Assembly (NCBI RefSeq): GCF_945873775.1
Contig: NZ_CAMCEC010000008.1
Span: forward strand, 49,734-113,733
Reading direction: 5' to 3'
Length of the DNA: 64,000 nt
Source: an uncultured Treponema sp.
Lineage (GTDB): Bacteria; Spirochaetota; Spirochaetia; Treponematales; Treponemataceae
Below, one piece after another: positions 52,047-60,818 of the stretch; the first letter of the stretch is position 1, and each line of letters starts with the position of its first letter. Both the position numbers and the translations under genes were made by a program. The notes under the pieces were generated by a model. The model made no database searches, was not told the origin of the DNA, and saw only the letters and a list, made by a program, of their open reading frames with translations.

Positions 52047-53582
52047 ATGTCAATGAATTTGATATTGTTCATTGTTCTCCCTGTAGCAGGAATACTTCTT
52101 GGATGGACAATTCGCTGGGTTTATGCCAGATTTCAACTTTCCGCCTCGGAGCAAAAAGCCGAGCGCGTTAAACAAGATGCAATAAAAGAAGCGGAAGCTC
52201 AGAAAAAAGAGATTCTTCTTCAGGCAAAAGAACAACTCATTCAGGACCGTAATCAGCAGGAAAGGGAGAACCGTGAACGCCGTACAGAACTACAGCGTTA
52301 TGAAAGCCGTGTAAACAAAAAAGAAGAGCTTCTGGAACAACGGAATCAGGAGTTTGAAAAGCGCGACAAGGAATTTGCTTTAAATGTAGCGGAGCTTCAC
52401 AAGCGCGAGGCTATTCTTTCTGAAGAAGAAGGAAAGCTTCGGGTGGAGCTTGAAAGAATTTCGGGGCTTACTGCGGAAGAAGCAAAGGCTCTTATAATCA
52501 AGAACCTTGAAAATGACGCCCGCCATGACGCTCAGTCTTTGCTGAACAAGATTGATCAGGAAGCTCAGTTTAATGCAGAAAAAAAAGCGCAGGAAATTCT
52601 TGTTTCCGCCATTCAGCGCATTGCAACAGAAACTACAAGCGAAATCACAGTCGCGACAGTTTCTCTTCCAAGTGACGAAATGAAGGGTCGCATTATTGGA
52701 CGCGAAGGCCGCAACATCCGTTCTTTGGAAACTTTGACTGGCGTTGATATTATTATTGATGACACGCCGGAAGCCGTTGTTATCAGTTGCTTTGATCCTG
52801 TAAGAAAGGAAATTGCGCGTGTGGCTTTGGAGCGTCTTATTATCGACGGAAGAATTCATCCGGCTCGTATAGAAGAGATTGTTCAGAAGGTTACCCGCGA
52901 AATTCAGCAGAAGATTTATGAGGAAGGTGAAAAGGCTTTGTTTGAGCTTGGTCTGCACAGCATGAGCCAGGAAGCGATAAGAGCTATCGGCCGCCTTTAC
53001 TTTAGAACAAGCTACGGACAGAATGTTCTTACGCACTCAAAGGAAGTTGCTGAGCTTGCAAGCCTTCTTGCCGCTGAAGTTGGCGCGAACAGGGAACTTG
53101 CAAAACGTGCTGCTTTGTTACATGACATTGGAAAAGGCGCGGAAAATGACAGCGACCAGAACCATGCGGAAGTCGGTGCGGAAATGGCACGCAAGATGGG
53201 CGAAGATCCTCGTGTGGTCAATGCGATTGAGGCGCACCACAATGACTGCGAGCCTCAGACAATAGAAGCTGTTATTGTTCAGGTTGCCGATGCTATAAGC
53301 GCAGCCCGCCCTGGAGCAAGACGTGAGACTGTAGATAACTATGTTAAACGTCTTGAAAATCTTGAGGAAACTGCAAAGAAATTCCACGGAGTAGAGCAGG
53401 CCTATGCAATTCAGGCTGGACGTGAGCTTCGTATTCTTGTAAACAATGATAAAATTCCAGATGAGCAGGTAAAAGATCTTGCAAAGCAGATTGCAAAGCA
53501 GATTGAAACTGACTTGCGTTATCCTGGAAGAATCAAAATTACAATGATACGCGAAACCCGCATTATTGAATACGCAAGATAA
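52047..53582 (+). CDS. rny: Ribonuclease Y
   Basis: A 511-residue membrane-bound endoribonuclease. ATG 52047 has AGGAG 8 bases upstream; the ATG at 52029 precedes that signal. In order: N-terminal membrane helix (NLILFIVLPVAGILLGWTI), a long coiled coil (about 30-190), a KH domain (GRIIGREGRNIRSLETLTG) and an HD domain (LLHDIGKG with HNDCEP downstream, metal-binding). It starts mRNA decay at the membrane. A terminator follows within 10 bases. Confidence 0.96.
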   Translation: MSMNLILFIVLPVAGILLGWTIRWVYARFQLSASEQKAERVKQDAIKEAEAQKKEILLQAKEQLIQDRNQQERENRERRTELQRYESRVNKKEELLEQRNQEFEKRDKEFALNVAELHKREAILSEEEGKLRVELERISGLTAEEAKALIIKNLENDARHDAQSLLNKIDQEAQFNAEKKAQEILVSAIQRIATETTSEITVATVSLPSDEMKGRIIGREGRNIRSLETLTGVDIIIDDTPEAVVISCFDPVRKEIARVALERLIIDGRIHPARIEEIVQKVTREIQQKIYEEGEKALFELGLHSMSQEAIRAIGRLYFRTSYGQNVLTHSKEVAELASLLAAEVGANRELAKRAALLHDIGKGAENDSDQNHAEVGAEMARKMGEDPRVVNAIEAHHNDCEPQTIEAVIVQVADAISAARPGARRETVDNYVKRLENLEETAKKFHGVEQAYAIQAGRELRILVNNDKIPDEQVKDLAKQIAKQIETDLRYPGRIKITMIRETRIIEYAR

Positions 53583-53588
53583 TTTTTG

Positions 53589-53616
53589 AGCCCTGGAAAG
53601 ATTCCGGGGCTTTTTT
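53589..53616 (+). terminator. Terminator after rny
   Basis: Stem AGCCCTGGAA (53589-53598) with TTCCGGGGCT (53602-53611), 3-base loop and six T. Confidence 0.85.
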
Positions 53617-53687
53617 GTATTCTTCTGTTCTTGAATGTTCAAAATAATTTGTTTGACAAAATGCGTTTTAGGGTACAGGATTTTATT

Positions 53688-54881
53688 ATGACAGATGTTG
53701 AGAATCTTGAAAAAATAATCCGCGATATTTTTGGCGTAAGAAAAATCATCAAGAAAAAGCGGAACACAAACAAATGCATTCAGCCTCTCAATATTTATCC
53801 GCTGAATATGTTTGCCTTTAATTTTATAAATCGTCTTACCCGGCTTAATGAAAAATTCAAGGACAACAAAATCGCGCTGAACACAATCTGCGAGCGTGTA
53901 AAAAATCTTGGCGAGGCGAAAGATTCAGGCTGGGCAGGACCTTACAGCGAGCTTGTGGCTTTGGACTTTTATTCGCAGTTTTCAGAATTCCTTGGAATTT
54001 CTTATATAAATCTTCTTGAAATAAAGCGACATAAAGAAAGCATTCCGGCTATAAACGGACAGAAGGAAAAAATCGACATTGACTTGTGTCTTTCGCTTAA
54101 AAGTGAAAAGCTTTTTACTGATGTCAAGTCGTTCAACTGCGTGCATCAGATTATTTTTGATCGGATTTTTGAAGCGGTTGAAAGTTATGCTGCAAAAGAA
54201 TTTAAGAAAAGCATTTTAATAGGTGTGGACAACCTTTCAAGTCTTGATTATCTTGATGTGAAAAATTCTCTTGTTTCAAAGCGGCACGAGATTGAGCGGA
54301 TCTTGAAAAATGCAGTGAAGAAAAATCAGAATTTTGTTTCGTATTTTTCTGACTCAGGACTGGCGTTTAATTTTAGAATCAGCTGGCCGGGCGAACTTTT
54401 GACTGTAAAAGACTATTCTCCGTTTGCAATGGCTCAGGCTTATAGATATAAATTTCTTGACTACGGAAACAAGCTTGTGGACAACGAATATTCGCTTATA
54501 ACAATGGTAAAAAATCCCTGGTTTAACGAAGAAACCGTGGATTTTGGAAATTTCAACAATATTTTTTACCGCTCGTTAAGCCGCCGCACTTTTATGGAAC
54601 TTGCAAAAAATGATTTTCCTGCAAAAGATTACTCTTCCGCCTATAAAACTGAAAAAATAAAAGTCTGCGATGTTTCAAAAAGCATTGCTGGAATTGTTTT
54701 TATTGATGACAACAGCGTGCGCTCAAAATACTACAAGAGCCTGTATTCCGCCTACATTTATCTGAATCCGAATTACAAAAACAAAACGCCGCTTTCAATC
54801 CGCAGCATAGAAAAATTTTTCCGCAACAAATACGAAGTTCAGATAAAAGATTTTGACGATTTCAAGTGGGATAATTATTAG
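53688..54881 (+). CDS. Candidate PD-(D/E)XK-fold protein of unknown role
   Basis: A 397-residue protein from ATG 53688 (AGGA 7 bases upstream); a longer frame upstream crosses the rny terminator and is rejected. A nuclease-like core can be read: E88 in a helix (GPYSELVALDFY), then D130 and D132 in KIDIDLCL and D145-V-K147 in LFTDVKSFN, the E...D...DxK order of the PD-(D/E)XK fold. The C-terminal half has no recognised domain. No methyltransferase or toxin partner is adjacent. It could be a solitary restriction-like or repair enzyme, or a false match; the function is open. Confidence 0.5.
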   Translation: MTDVENLEKIIRDIFGVRKIIKKKRNTNKCIQPLNIYPLNMFAFNFINRLTRLNEKFKDNKIALNTICERVKNLGEAKDSGWAGPYSELVALDFYSQFSEFLGISYINLLEIKRHKESIPAINGQKEKIDIDLCLSLKSEKLFTDVKSFNCVHQIIFDRIFEAVESYAAKEFKKSILIGVDNLSSLDYLDVKNSLVSKRHEIERILKNAVKKNQNFVSYFSDSGLAFNFRISWPGELLTVKDYSPFAMAQAYRYKFLDYGNKLVDNEYSLITMVKNPWFNEETVDFGNFNNIFYRSLSRRTFMELAKNDFPAKDYSSAYKTEKIKVCDVSKSIAGIVFIDDNSVRSKYYKSLYSAYIYLNPNYKNKTPLSIRSIEKFFRNKYEVQIKDFDDFKWDNY

Positions 54882-54902
54882 AAAATTAAAAATGCTCTGC
54901 TC

Positions 54903-54931
54903 TTTTATATAAATGAAAAATGTGTTATAAT
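54903..54931 (+). promoter_or_regulatory. Extended -10 promoter of the Dlt-like operon
   Basis: TGTTATAAT (54923-54931) is an extended -10 with a perfect TATAAT at 54926-54931; the -35 region (TTTTAT, 54903-54908) is poor. It ends 10 bases before ATG 54942, which lacks a ribosome site. Confidence 0.6.
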
Positions 54932-54941
54932 TTCTTCTATT

Positions 54942-56249
54942 ATGCAGAGACGCTTTGTCCTTTCAGTAAAAATTGTTTTGTTCGGAATTATTTTCTTTGT
55001 TTTGTCTTCAATAATAGCTTTTTTTATTAAGAATGATTCTGATGCTTATACTCGAATTCTTATGCATGAATTCAATAATCAAGAAAATATTGATGTGATT
55101 TTTTGCGGCGCATCTCATGTAAGCCACGGAATTTATCCAAAATTAGCTGATGAAAAATTCAATTTGAATACATTTTGCACAGGAACACCTTCTCAAGGCA
55201 TAGATGGAACTTATGCCATTTTATCCGCGGCAGTAAGAAAATATAAAATAAAAAAAGTTTTCTTGGAAATGGATTTTGCTGTGGCCGGCAGAGGTGAAAC
55301 TCCGTTTTTTCAGAAAACACCTTCTACAAGCGCTTATTTAGTTTCGGAATATTTGAAAGATCCATTGGTAAAACTTGAATATCTTCTTACTGTAACAAGT
55401 CCTAAATATTATTTGAATTCACTTTTGCCAATTGGAAAAGACAAGCTGCTGGATTTAAATCCTTCAGTTATTTTTAAAACAGTAAAGTCAAAAGTAGACG
55501 GCTCTTATTATCGGTATGAATATTCTGGAAAAGATTTTTATACAGGAAAAGGTTGTATTTTTGATAGAAAAGTTATTGCCAATGGAACTTTTTCGTCTGG
55601 ATTTGAAAAACCAATCCCTGTTAAAAATATTTCAAATGAATGGAAAAATACTATTAGAAAAATTGTGAAATTGTGCAAAGAAAACAATATAAGCATTGAT
55701 TTCTATTCAAATCCAAGCAGCGATTTTTACCTTATGGAAAAAGGCAATTACGATGAATATGTTTCTTTTTTACGCTCTTTTTTAAATGAACTTGGTTACG
55801 ACTATTATGATTTTAATCTTTGCCATCCAGAATTTTTAAATCTTGAAGACTGTGATTTCAGCGATGACAATCACCTGAACAAAACAGGAATAGAAAAATT
55901 TACATCTGTTTTTTGCGATTTCTTTAATGGAAAAATAGAAACTGACAAACTTTTTTATAAAACTTATTCTGAAAAAATTGAAAATCAGCTTCCAAAAATT
56001 TATGGTTTAATGCTGAAAGAATCTCCTGATAAAAAATCAATCGAAATAAAACCAGTTATAAATCATGAGGGAGGGCTTGTGACTTATACAGTTTATGCTT
56101 TGTACGATGGAAAAGAAGAGATTCTTTTTGAAAATTCTAGCAACAATATTATAGTTTATCCTGCCGCAACTTCTGGAAAAATAAAAATTTTAAGTTTTTA
56201 TGACGGAATCCTTAATAACACTATTATAGAAGACTACACAGCTTTTTAA
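54942..56249 (+). CDS. Membrane-anchored SGNH/DltD-like protein
   Basis: A 435-residue protein with one N-terminal membrane helix (about 9-29), the rest outside the cytoplasm. An SGNH-hydrolase pattern is visible: a Ser block GASHVSHGIYP (S58) and the C-terminal DDNHLN (D308/D309 and H311). DltD-like and AlgJ/X-like proteins of this design work with MBOAT acyltransferases. Twelve bases separate it from the MBOAT gene. Residues about 340-435 are an extra beta-rich tail. Predicted to take part in moving the activated group onto a surface polymer. Confidence 0.7.
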   Translation: MQRRFVLSVKIVLFGIIFFVLSSIIAFFIKNDSDAYTRILMHEFNNQENIDVIFCGASHVSHGIYPKLADEKFNLNTFCTGTPSQGIDGTYAILSAAVRKYKIKKVFLEMDFAVAGRGETPFFQKTPSTSAYLVSEYLKDPLVKLEYLLTVTSPKYYLNSLLPIGKDKLLDLNPSVIFKTVKSKVDGSYYRYEYSGKDFYTGKGCIFDRKVIANGTFSSGFEKPIPVKNISNEWKNTIRKIVKLCKENNISIDFYSNPSSDFYLMEKGNYDEYVSFLRSFLNELGYDYYDFNLCHPEFLNLEDCDFSDDNHLNKTGIEKFTSVFCDFFNGKIETDKLFYKTYSEKIENQLPKIYGLMLKESPDKKSIEIKPVINHEGGLVTYTVYALYDGKEEILFENSSNNIIVYPAATSGKIKILSFYDGILNNTIIEDYTAF

Positions 56250-56261
56250 TTTGGAAATTTT

Positions 56262-57878
56262 ATGAATTTTAGAACTTGGTCATTTTGTTTTTTTCTTGTA
56301 ATTTCACTTTTTTGTTATTATAAACTTCCAAAGAAATTTCAATGGATTTGTATTTTAATTTCCAGCGTTGTCTTTTATGCTTTTAGTGGAGCTGTAAATC
56401 TTATTTTTATTTTATTTAGTTCTTTTTTAACTTTTTATGGAGCTAAAAAAATAACATCATACAATCTTTTGCTTAGAGAAAAAAAATCTGTTTTAACAAA
56501 AGAAGATTTTAAAGTTGAAAGAGAAAATATAAAACATATAAAAAGAATTGTTCTTTTGATAGTTCTAATATTAAATATTGGTCTTTTGGCATATTTAAAA
56601 TATTGGAACGCATTTGTTTCTTTTTTGGGCAATTGTTTTTTACTTAATTTTGATTTCCTGAAATTTTCCGGCTTTAGAGGCATTCTTCTTCCTCTTGGAA
56701 TTTCATTTTATACGTTTCAGACAACTGCATATTTTATGGATGTCTATAATGGAAAATATGAAAATGAAAAGAAGTTCTTGAAATATTTTACGTTTGTTTC
56801 GTTTTTTCCGCAGCTTATCATGGGACCAATCAATCGTTTTGATAAGCTTGGAACTCAACTTAAAGAAGAGCATAATTTTGATTTTGAAAATATCAAGCAT
56901 GGCGTGCTTTTGATTTTGTTTGGTGCAATGAAAAAATATTGCATTGCTGACTTGCTTTATACTCGAATTTCTTCTGTTCTTGATCATCCTTATGATAATT
57001 TTCCTGGCAGCTTGATTGCTTTTGGAATTTTAGCTTTTTCAATTTATCAATATGCTGATTTTTCTGGCGGAATAGATATGGTTCTAGGAATTTCAAAATT
57101 GTTTGGGCTTGAAATGCACCCGAACTTTAAGCAGCCGTATTTTGCAAGAAACCTGGCGGACTTTTGGAGAAGGTGGCATATAAGTTTGGGATTATGGATG
57201 AAAGACTATGTTTTTTATCCGCTTGCATTAACTCATTTTATGCAGAACATTGGAAAGTTTTTTTCTGCGCATGGCGGCAAAAAAATTGGCAAGCATTTAG
57301 CGCGCACTGTTCCTGCTGGAATTGCAAATATTGTGGTTTTTCTTCTTGTTGGAATTTGGCATGGGCCGGAACTTCATTTTGTTTTATGGGGCTTGTATAA
57401 TGGTCTTGTAATTGCTTTTAGTGATTTGTTTAAGCCGGCTTTTGAAAAATTATCTTCTATTCTTCATATTAATGTAAAAAGTAAAAGTTTTGTTGTTTTT
57501 CAAATAGTCAGAACTTTTATAGTTGTTAACATAGGCGCATATTTTGACAGGATAACAGATGTTAAAAAATGCTTTTTGTATTTGAAGCGGACATTTTTTA
57601 ATTTTGGCACTTTAGAAATTTACAAATCACAAGCTTATTTAAAAAGTGTTTTCGGTAGTTTTAGATATGTAGAATCTGAACTTGTTTTAATAATTTCAGC
57701 TTCGATTATTGTTTTTATAACAAGTTTTCTAAAGGAAAATAAAGTCGATTTGTATACTGCGATACAAAAGAAAAACATTGCATTTAGGTGGAGCGCATAT
57801 TATGTTCCGTTAATACTCGTTATTCTTTCTATGTCATTTTCTCCGTCAAATCCTGTGTTTATGTATGCGCAGTATTAA
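56262..57878 (+). CDS. MBOAT-family O-acyltransferase (DltB/AlgI-like)
   Basis: A 538-residue integral membrane protein with about 11-12 hydrophobic segments. Signatures: LPLGISFYTFQTTAYFMDVY, FFPQLIMGPINRF, FWRRWHISLGLWMKDYVFYPL and the catalytic His in GIWHGPELHFVLWGLYNGL. Known members move acyl groups (acetyl on alginate, D-alanine on teichoic acid) across the membrane to polymer hydroxyls. In this operon, with an adenylation enzyme and a carrier protein, it most resembles DltB in role. Confidence 0.85.
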   Translation: MNFRTWSFCFFLVISLFCYYKLPKKFQWICILISSVVFYAFSGAVNLIFILFSSFLTFYGAKKITSYNLLLREKKSVLTKEDFKVERENIKHIKRIVLLIVLILNIGLLAYLKYWNAFVSFLGNCFLLNFDFLKFSGFRGILLPLGISFYTFQTTAYFMDVYNGKYENEKKFLKYFTFVSFFPQLIMGPINRFDKLGTQLKEEHNFDFENIKHGVLLILFGAMKKYCIADLLYTRISSVLDHPYDNFPGSLIAFGILAFSIYQYADFSGGIDMVLGISKLFGLEMHPNFKQPYFARNLADFWRRWHISLGLWMKDYVFYPLALTHFMQNIGKFFSAHGGKKIGKHLARTVPAGIANIVVFLLVGIWHGPELHFVLWGLYNGLVIAFSDLFKPAFEKLSSILHINVKSKSFVVFQIVRTFIVVNIGAYFDRITDVKKCFLYLKRTFFNFGTLEIYKSQAYLKSVFGSFRYVESELVLIISASIIVFITSFLKENKVDLYTAIQKKNIAFRWSAYYVPLILVILSMSFSPSNPVFMYAQY

Positions 57879-57910
57879 TCTGAAATTAATAAAATAAGGA
57901 TGCTTGTAAA

Positions 57911-59416
57911 ATGAAATATACAGTTCTTGATTATCTTGAAAAAACAGCTGAAATATATCCTGATAAAGTTGCGTTTGCAGATGTTAATTATTCTATTACT
58001 TGGAAATCTCTTGTTGATGAATCAAAATCTCTTTCTGGTGCAATTGCAAAATATTTTCCAAAGGGAACAGCTGTTCCTGTCATGTGTGAAAAATCAGTTG
58101 TTACAGTGAAATTATTTTTTGCTGCTTTATATGCTGGCTGTTTTTATTCTTTTTTCGATTTTTCATTTCCAGATGAACGTTTAAATTTAATGATAAAAAC
58201 TCTTGAAACTCCATTCATTCTAACAGATAAAAAAAGAGAGAAAAAAGTTCAGAACCTTTGTGCACAGCCGCTTTTTATAGAAGACTTGCTGGCGGAAAAT
58301 ATTTGCTATAATGAAAAAAGACGTAATAATATAATAGATGTAGAACCCGTTTATGCAAATTTTACATCTGGCTCAACTGGAGTTCCCAAGGCTGTTGTCG
58401 TTTCCCATCGTTCTGTTATTGATTTTATAAGTTGTTTTACTGAAATTTTTGAAATAACTTCAGATGACAGAATTGCTAATCAAGCCCCATTTGATTTTGA
58501 TGTTTCAGTAAAAGATATTTTTTCTGCAGTTTTTACAGGCGCTTCCGTTTATCTTATTCCGAAAATGTATTTTTCATTTCCTGTAAAACTTTTGGATTTC
58601 CTTTGCGAAAATCAGATTACAACTCTTATTTGGGCAGTTTCTGCTTTGTGCATAATTTCAACTTTAAATGGATTTTCTTATAAAGTCCCAACATCAATAA
58701 AAAAAATTATGTTTTCAGGTGAAGTTATGCCTATAAAACAGCTGAAAATATGGAAAAAATATATTCCCAATGCGAAATATGTTAATCTTTTTGGACCTAC
58801 AGAAATAACCTGCAACTGCTCATATTTTATAATTCCAGATGAAATACCAGATGATTATGATATTCCAATCGGAAAAGCATTTCCTAATGAAAAAATTTTG
58901 CTCATTGATGAAAATGAAAATCTTATAGCAGAAAATGACACTGAAACGAAAGGTGAAATTTGCGTGAGCGGAACTTGTGTTTCACTTGGCTATATAAATA
59001 ATAGCAAAACGAATGAAGTTTTTATTCAGAATCCGTTGAATAAAAAATATTTTGAAAGAATCTATAAAACAGGCGATCTTGGCCGCTATGGAAAAGACGG
59101 CAATCTTTATTATCTTGGCCGCAAAGACAACCAGATAAAACATATGGGACACAGAATTGAGCTGTCTGAAATTGAAAAAGGAATAGAAAAAATATGCACA
59201 ATATCCAGGGCTTGCTGTATTTTCTTTGAAAATAAAATAACGGCTTTTTATACAGGCACTCAAACTGAAAAGAAAGAAATAGTTTCTCAACTGAAGTCAA
59301 TTCTTCCTGCCTACATGATTCCTGCTGATTTTCTTTTTATTGAAGAATTTCCTGTAACAAAAAATGGAAAAATTGATAAAAATGTTTTAAAAGGATTAAT
59401 AAATGAAAAATCATGA
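57911..59416 (+). CDS. Amino-acid adenylation enzyme (DltA-like)
   Basis: A 501-residue stand-alone ANL-family enzyme. Core motifs: FTSGSTGVPKAVVVSH (A3), QAPFDFDVSVKDIFSAVFTG (A4 region, with the Asp that binds the amino group), NLFGPTE (A5), YKTGDLGRYGKDG (A7), GRKDNQIKHMGHRIE (A8) and the catalytic Lys in PVTKNGKIDK (A10). Length and motifs fit D-alanine:carrier ligase DltA, but the amino acid cannot be assigned. It overlaps the decarboxylase gene by 14 bases. Predicted to load an amino acid on the carrier encoded at 60592. Confidence 0.82.
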   Translation: MKYTVLDYLEKTAEIYPDKVAFADVNYSITWKSLVDESKSLSGAIAKYFPKGTAVPVMCEKSVVTVKLFFAALYAGCFYSFFDFSFPDERLNLMIKTLETPFILTDKKREKKVQNLCAQPLFIEDLLAENICYNEKRRNNIIDVEPVYANFTSGSTGVPKAVVVSHRSVIDFISCFTEIFEITSDDRIANQAPFDFDVSVKDIFSAVFTGASVYLIPKMYFSFPVKLLDFLCENQITTLIWAVSALCIISTLNGFSYKVPTSIKKIMFSGEVMPIKQLKIWKKYIPNAKYVNLFGPTEITCNCSYFIIPDEIPDDYDIPIGKAFPNEKILLIDENENLIAENDTETKGEICVSGTCVSLGYINNSKTNEVFIQNPLNKKYFERIYKTGDLGRYGKDGNLYYLGRKDNQIKHMGHRIELSEIEKGIEKICTISRACCIFFENKITAFYTGTQTEKKEIVSQLKSILPAYMIPADFLFIEEFPVTKNGKIDKNVLKGLINEKS

Positions 59417-60572
59417 TTTTAAGGAACTTGCAAAAAAATATGGAACGCCTTTTTATCTTTTTGATTTTGAAATATTAAAAAATCGAATTGGACTGTTAAA
59501 TAATAAGCTTCCTAAAAATGCCGATCTTTGCTATGCGATAAAATCTAACGCTTTTTTAATTCAGGCTTTAAAGGATTCAGGAATTCTTTTTGAAGTTTGT
59601 TCTCCTGGGGAACTTTCTATTTGCCGTGAATACAAAGTAAATCCCATGCAGATTGTTTTTTCCGGCGTAGTAAAAACAAAAGAAGATATAAAAACTGCGT
59701 GGAAAATGCACGTTAACACAATAACGCTGGAGTCTCTTGAACATTGCCGATTTTTAAGTGAAGTTGCACAAGAAGAAAAAGGCGATTATATTCAAAATGT
59801 TTTAATCAGGCTTTCAAGCGGAAATCAGTTCGGAATGTCAGAAAATGATGTTTTGTCTGCACTGAAAATTTTGAAAAATATTGAAAATGTAAAATTTAGA
59901 GGAATTCATTATTTTTCTGGCACTCAAAAAAAATTAAAAAAAATAGAAAGTGAAATTCAATATATTCAGGATTATTGCGATAACCTTCAAAAAATGTCCG
60001 GAATTGAATTCAATGAAATAGAATATGGTCCTGGATTTTCATTTGATTATTTTGCGCAGCTAGATTTTTCTGAAAACTATAATGATTTTGATGTTGTTGC
60101 AGATTTATTGGAAAAATCAAAATATAAATTTACAATTGAAGCAGGACGCTTTATCGCATCTTCCTGCGGATTTTATGTTTCAAAGATAATGGATATAAAA
60201 TCTACAAATGATGTAAATTATTGCTTGATAGATGGCGGCATAAATCATTTGAATTATTATGGCCAGATAATGGGAATGAAAATTCCGCCTGTTTCTCTTG
60301 TAAAAAATAATACTGACGCGAAATCTGATAAATGTGCCAGTTTTGAAATTTGCGGTTCTCTTTGCACAACAGCTGATGTGATTACAAAATGTTTGTCGCT
60401 TGATTCTCCTGCTATAGGCGATTTCCTTGTTTTTAAAAACATTGGCGCGTATTCTGTTACAGAAGGCATTTATTTGTTTTTAAGCCATGCGTTGCCGTGT
60501 GTGATTTCCTATGATAAAATGGAATATAAAATTTTAAGACAAAGTTTTGAAACATATAAAATAAATTCATAA
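59403..60572 (+). CDS. Fold-type III PLP decarboxylase (LysA/ornithine decarboxylase-like)
   Basis: A 389-residue enzyme with both hallmarks of the family: K47 in CYAIKSNAFLIQAL, which binds PLP, and the C-terminal CGSLCTTADV (catalytic Cys and Asp). Also EAGRFIASSCG for the phosphate. The usual diaminopimelate specificity motif is not evident, so it is not simply lysA. It sits between the adenylation and carrier genes, overlapping the former by 14 bases. In butirosin synthesis, BtrK of this family decarboxylates glutamate while it is bound to a carrier protein; an analogous reaction is proposed here. A free amino-acid decarboxylase or a racemase are alternatives. Confidence 0.78.
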   Translation: MKNHDFKELAKKYGTPFYLFDFEILKNRIGLLNNKLPKNADLCYAIKSNAFLIQALKDSGILFEVCSPGELSICREYKVNPMQIVFSGVVKTKEDIKTAWKMHVNTITLESLEHCRFLSEVAQEEKGDYIQNVLIRLSSGNQFGMSENDVLSALKILKNIENVKFRGIHYFSGTQKKLKKIESEIQYIQDYCDNLQKMSGIEFNEIEYGPGFSFDYFAQLDFSENYNDFDVVADLLEKSKYKFTIEAGRFIASSCGFYVSKIMDIKSTNDVNYCLIDGGINHLNYYGQIMGMKIPPVSLVKNNTDAKSDKCASFEICGSLCTTADVITKCLSLDSPAIGDFLVFKNIGAYSVTEGIYLFLSHALPCVISYDKMEYKILRQSFETYKINS

Positions 60573-60591
60573 TAATAAGGATGGTTGATTT

Positions 60592-60813
60592 ATGGAAAAA
60601 TTACTTGAAATTCTTACAGAGCTTAAACCTGATGTAGATTTCTCTACGGAAAAAAATCTTATTGACAATGCTGTTCTTGACTCATTTGACATTGTCCAAT
60701 TGATTTCTCAGCTAAATGATGCGTTTGATATTGAAATTACGCCAGCTGATATTATTCCTGAAAATTTCAATTCAGCTGAAAGCCTTTGGGCTATGATTCA
60801 AAAACTTCAATAA
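60592..60813 (+). CDS. Acyl/peptidyl carrier protein (DltC-like)
   Basis: A 73-residue carrier. The phosphopantetheine Ser is S31 in AVLDSFDIVQLISQL. Acidic four-helix composition (EITPADIIPENF) fits DltC and other stand-alone carriers. It starts 19 bases after the decarboxylase with AAGGATGG upstream. Last gene of the five-gene operon; it ends 5 bases before the convergent glycosyltransferase gene. It presumably carries the amino acid or derived amine as a thioester. Confidence 0.85.
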   Translation: MEKLLEILTELKPDVDFSTEKNLIDNAVLDSFDIVQLISQLNDAFDIEITPADIIPENFNSAESLWAMIQKLQ

Positions 60814-60818
60814 AAATC

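Noticed and set aside
53586..53687. Longer N-terminus for the gene ending at 54881
   Set aside because: The extra codons run through the rny terminator hairpin; ATG 53688 has a ribosome site.
59403..60572. Diaminopimelate decarboxylase (lysA) for lysine synthesis
   Set aside because: It is coupled to adenylation and carrier genes and I do not see the DAP-specific motif, so a plain lysA call would mislead.
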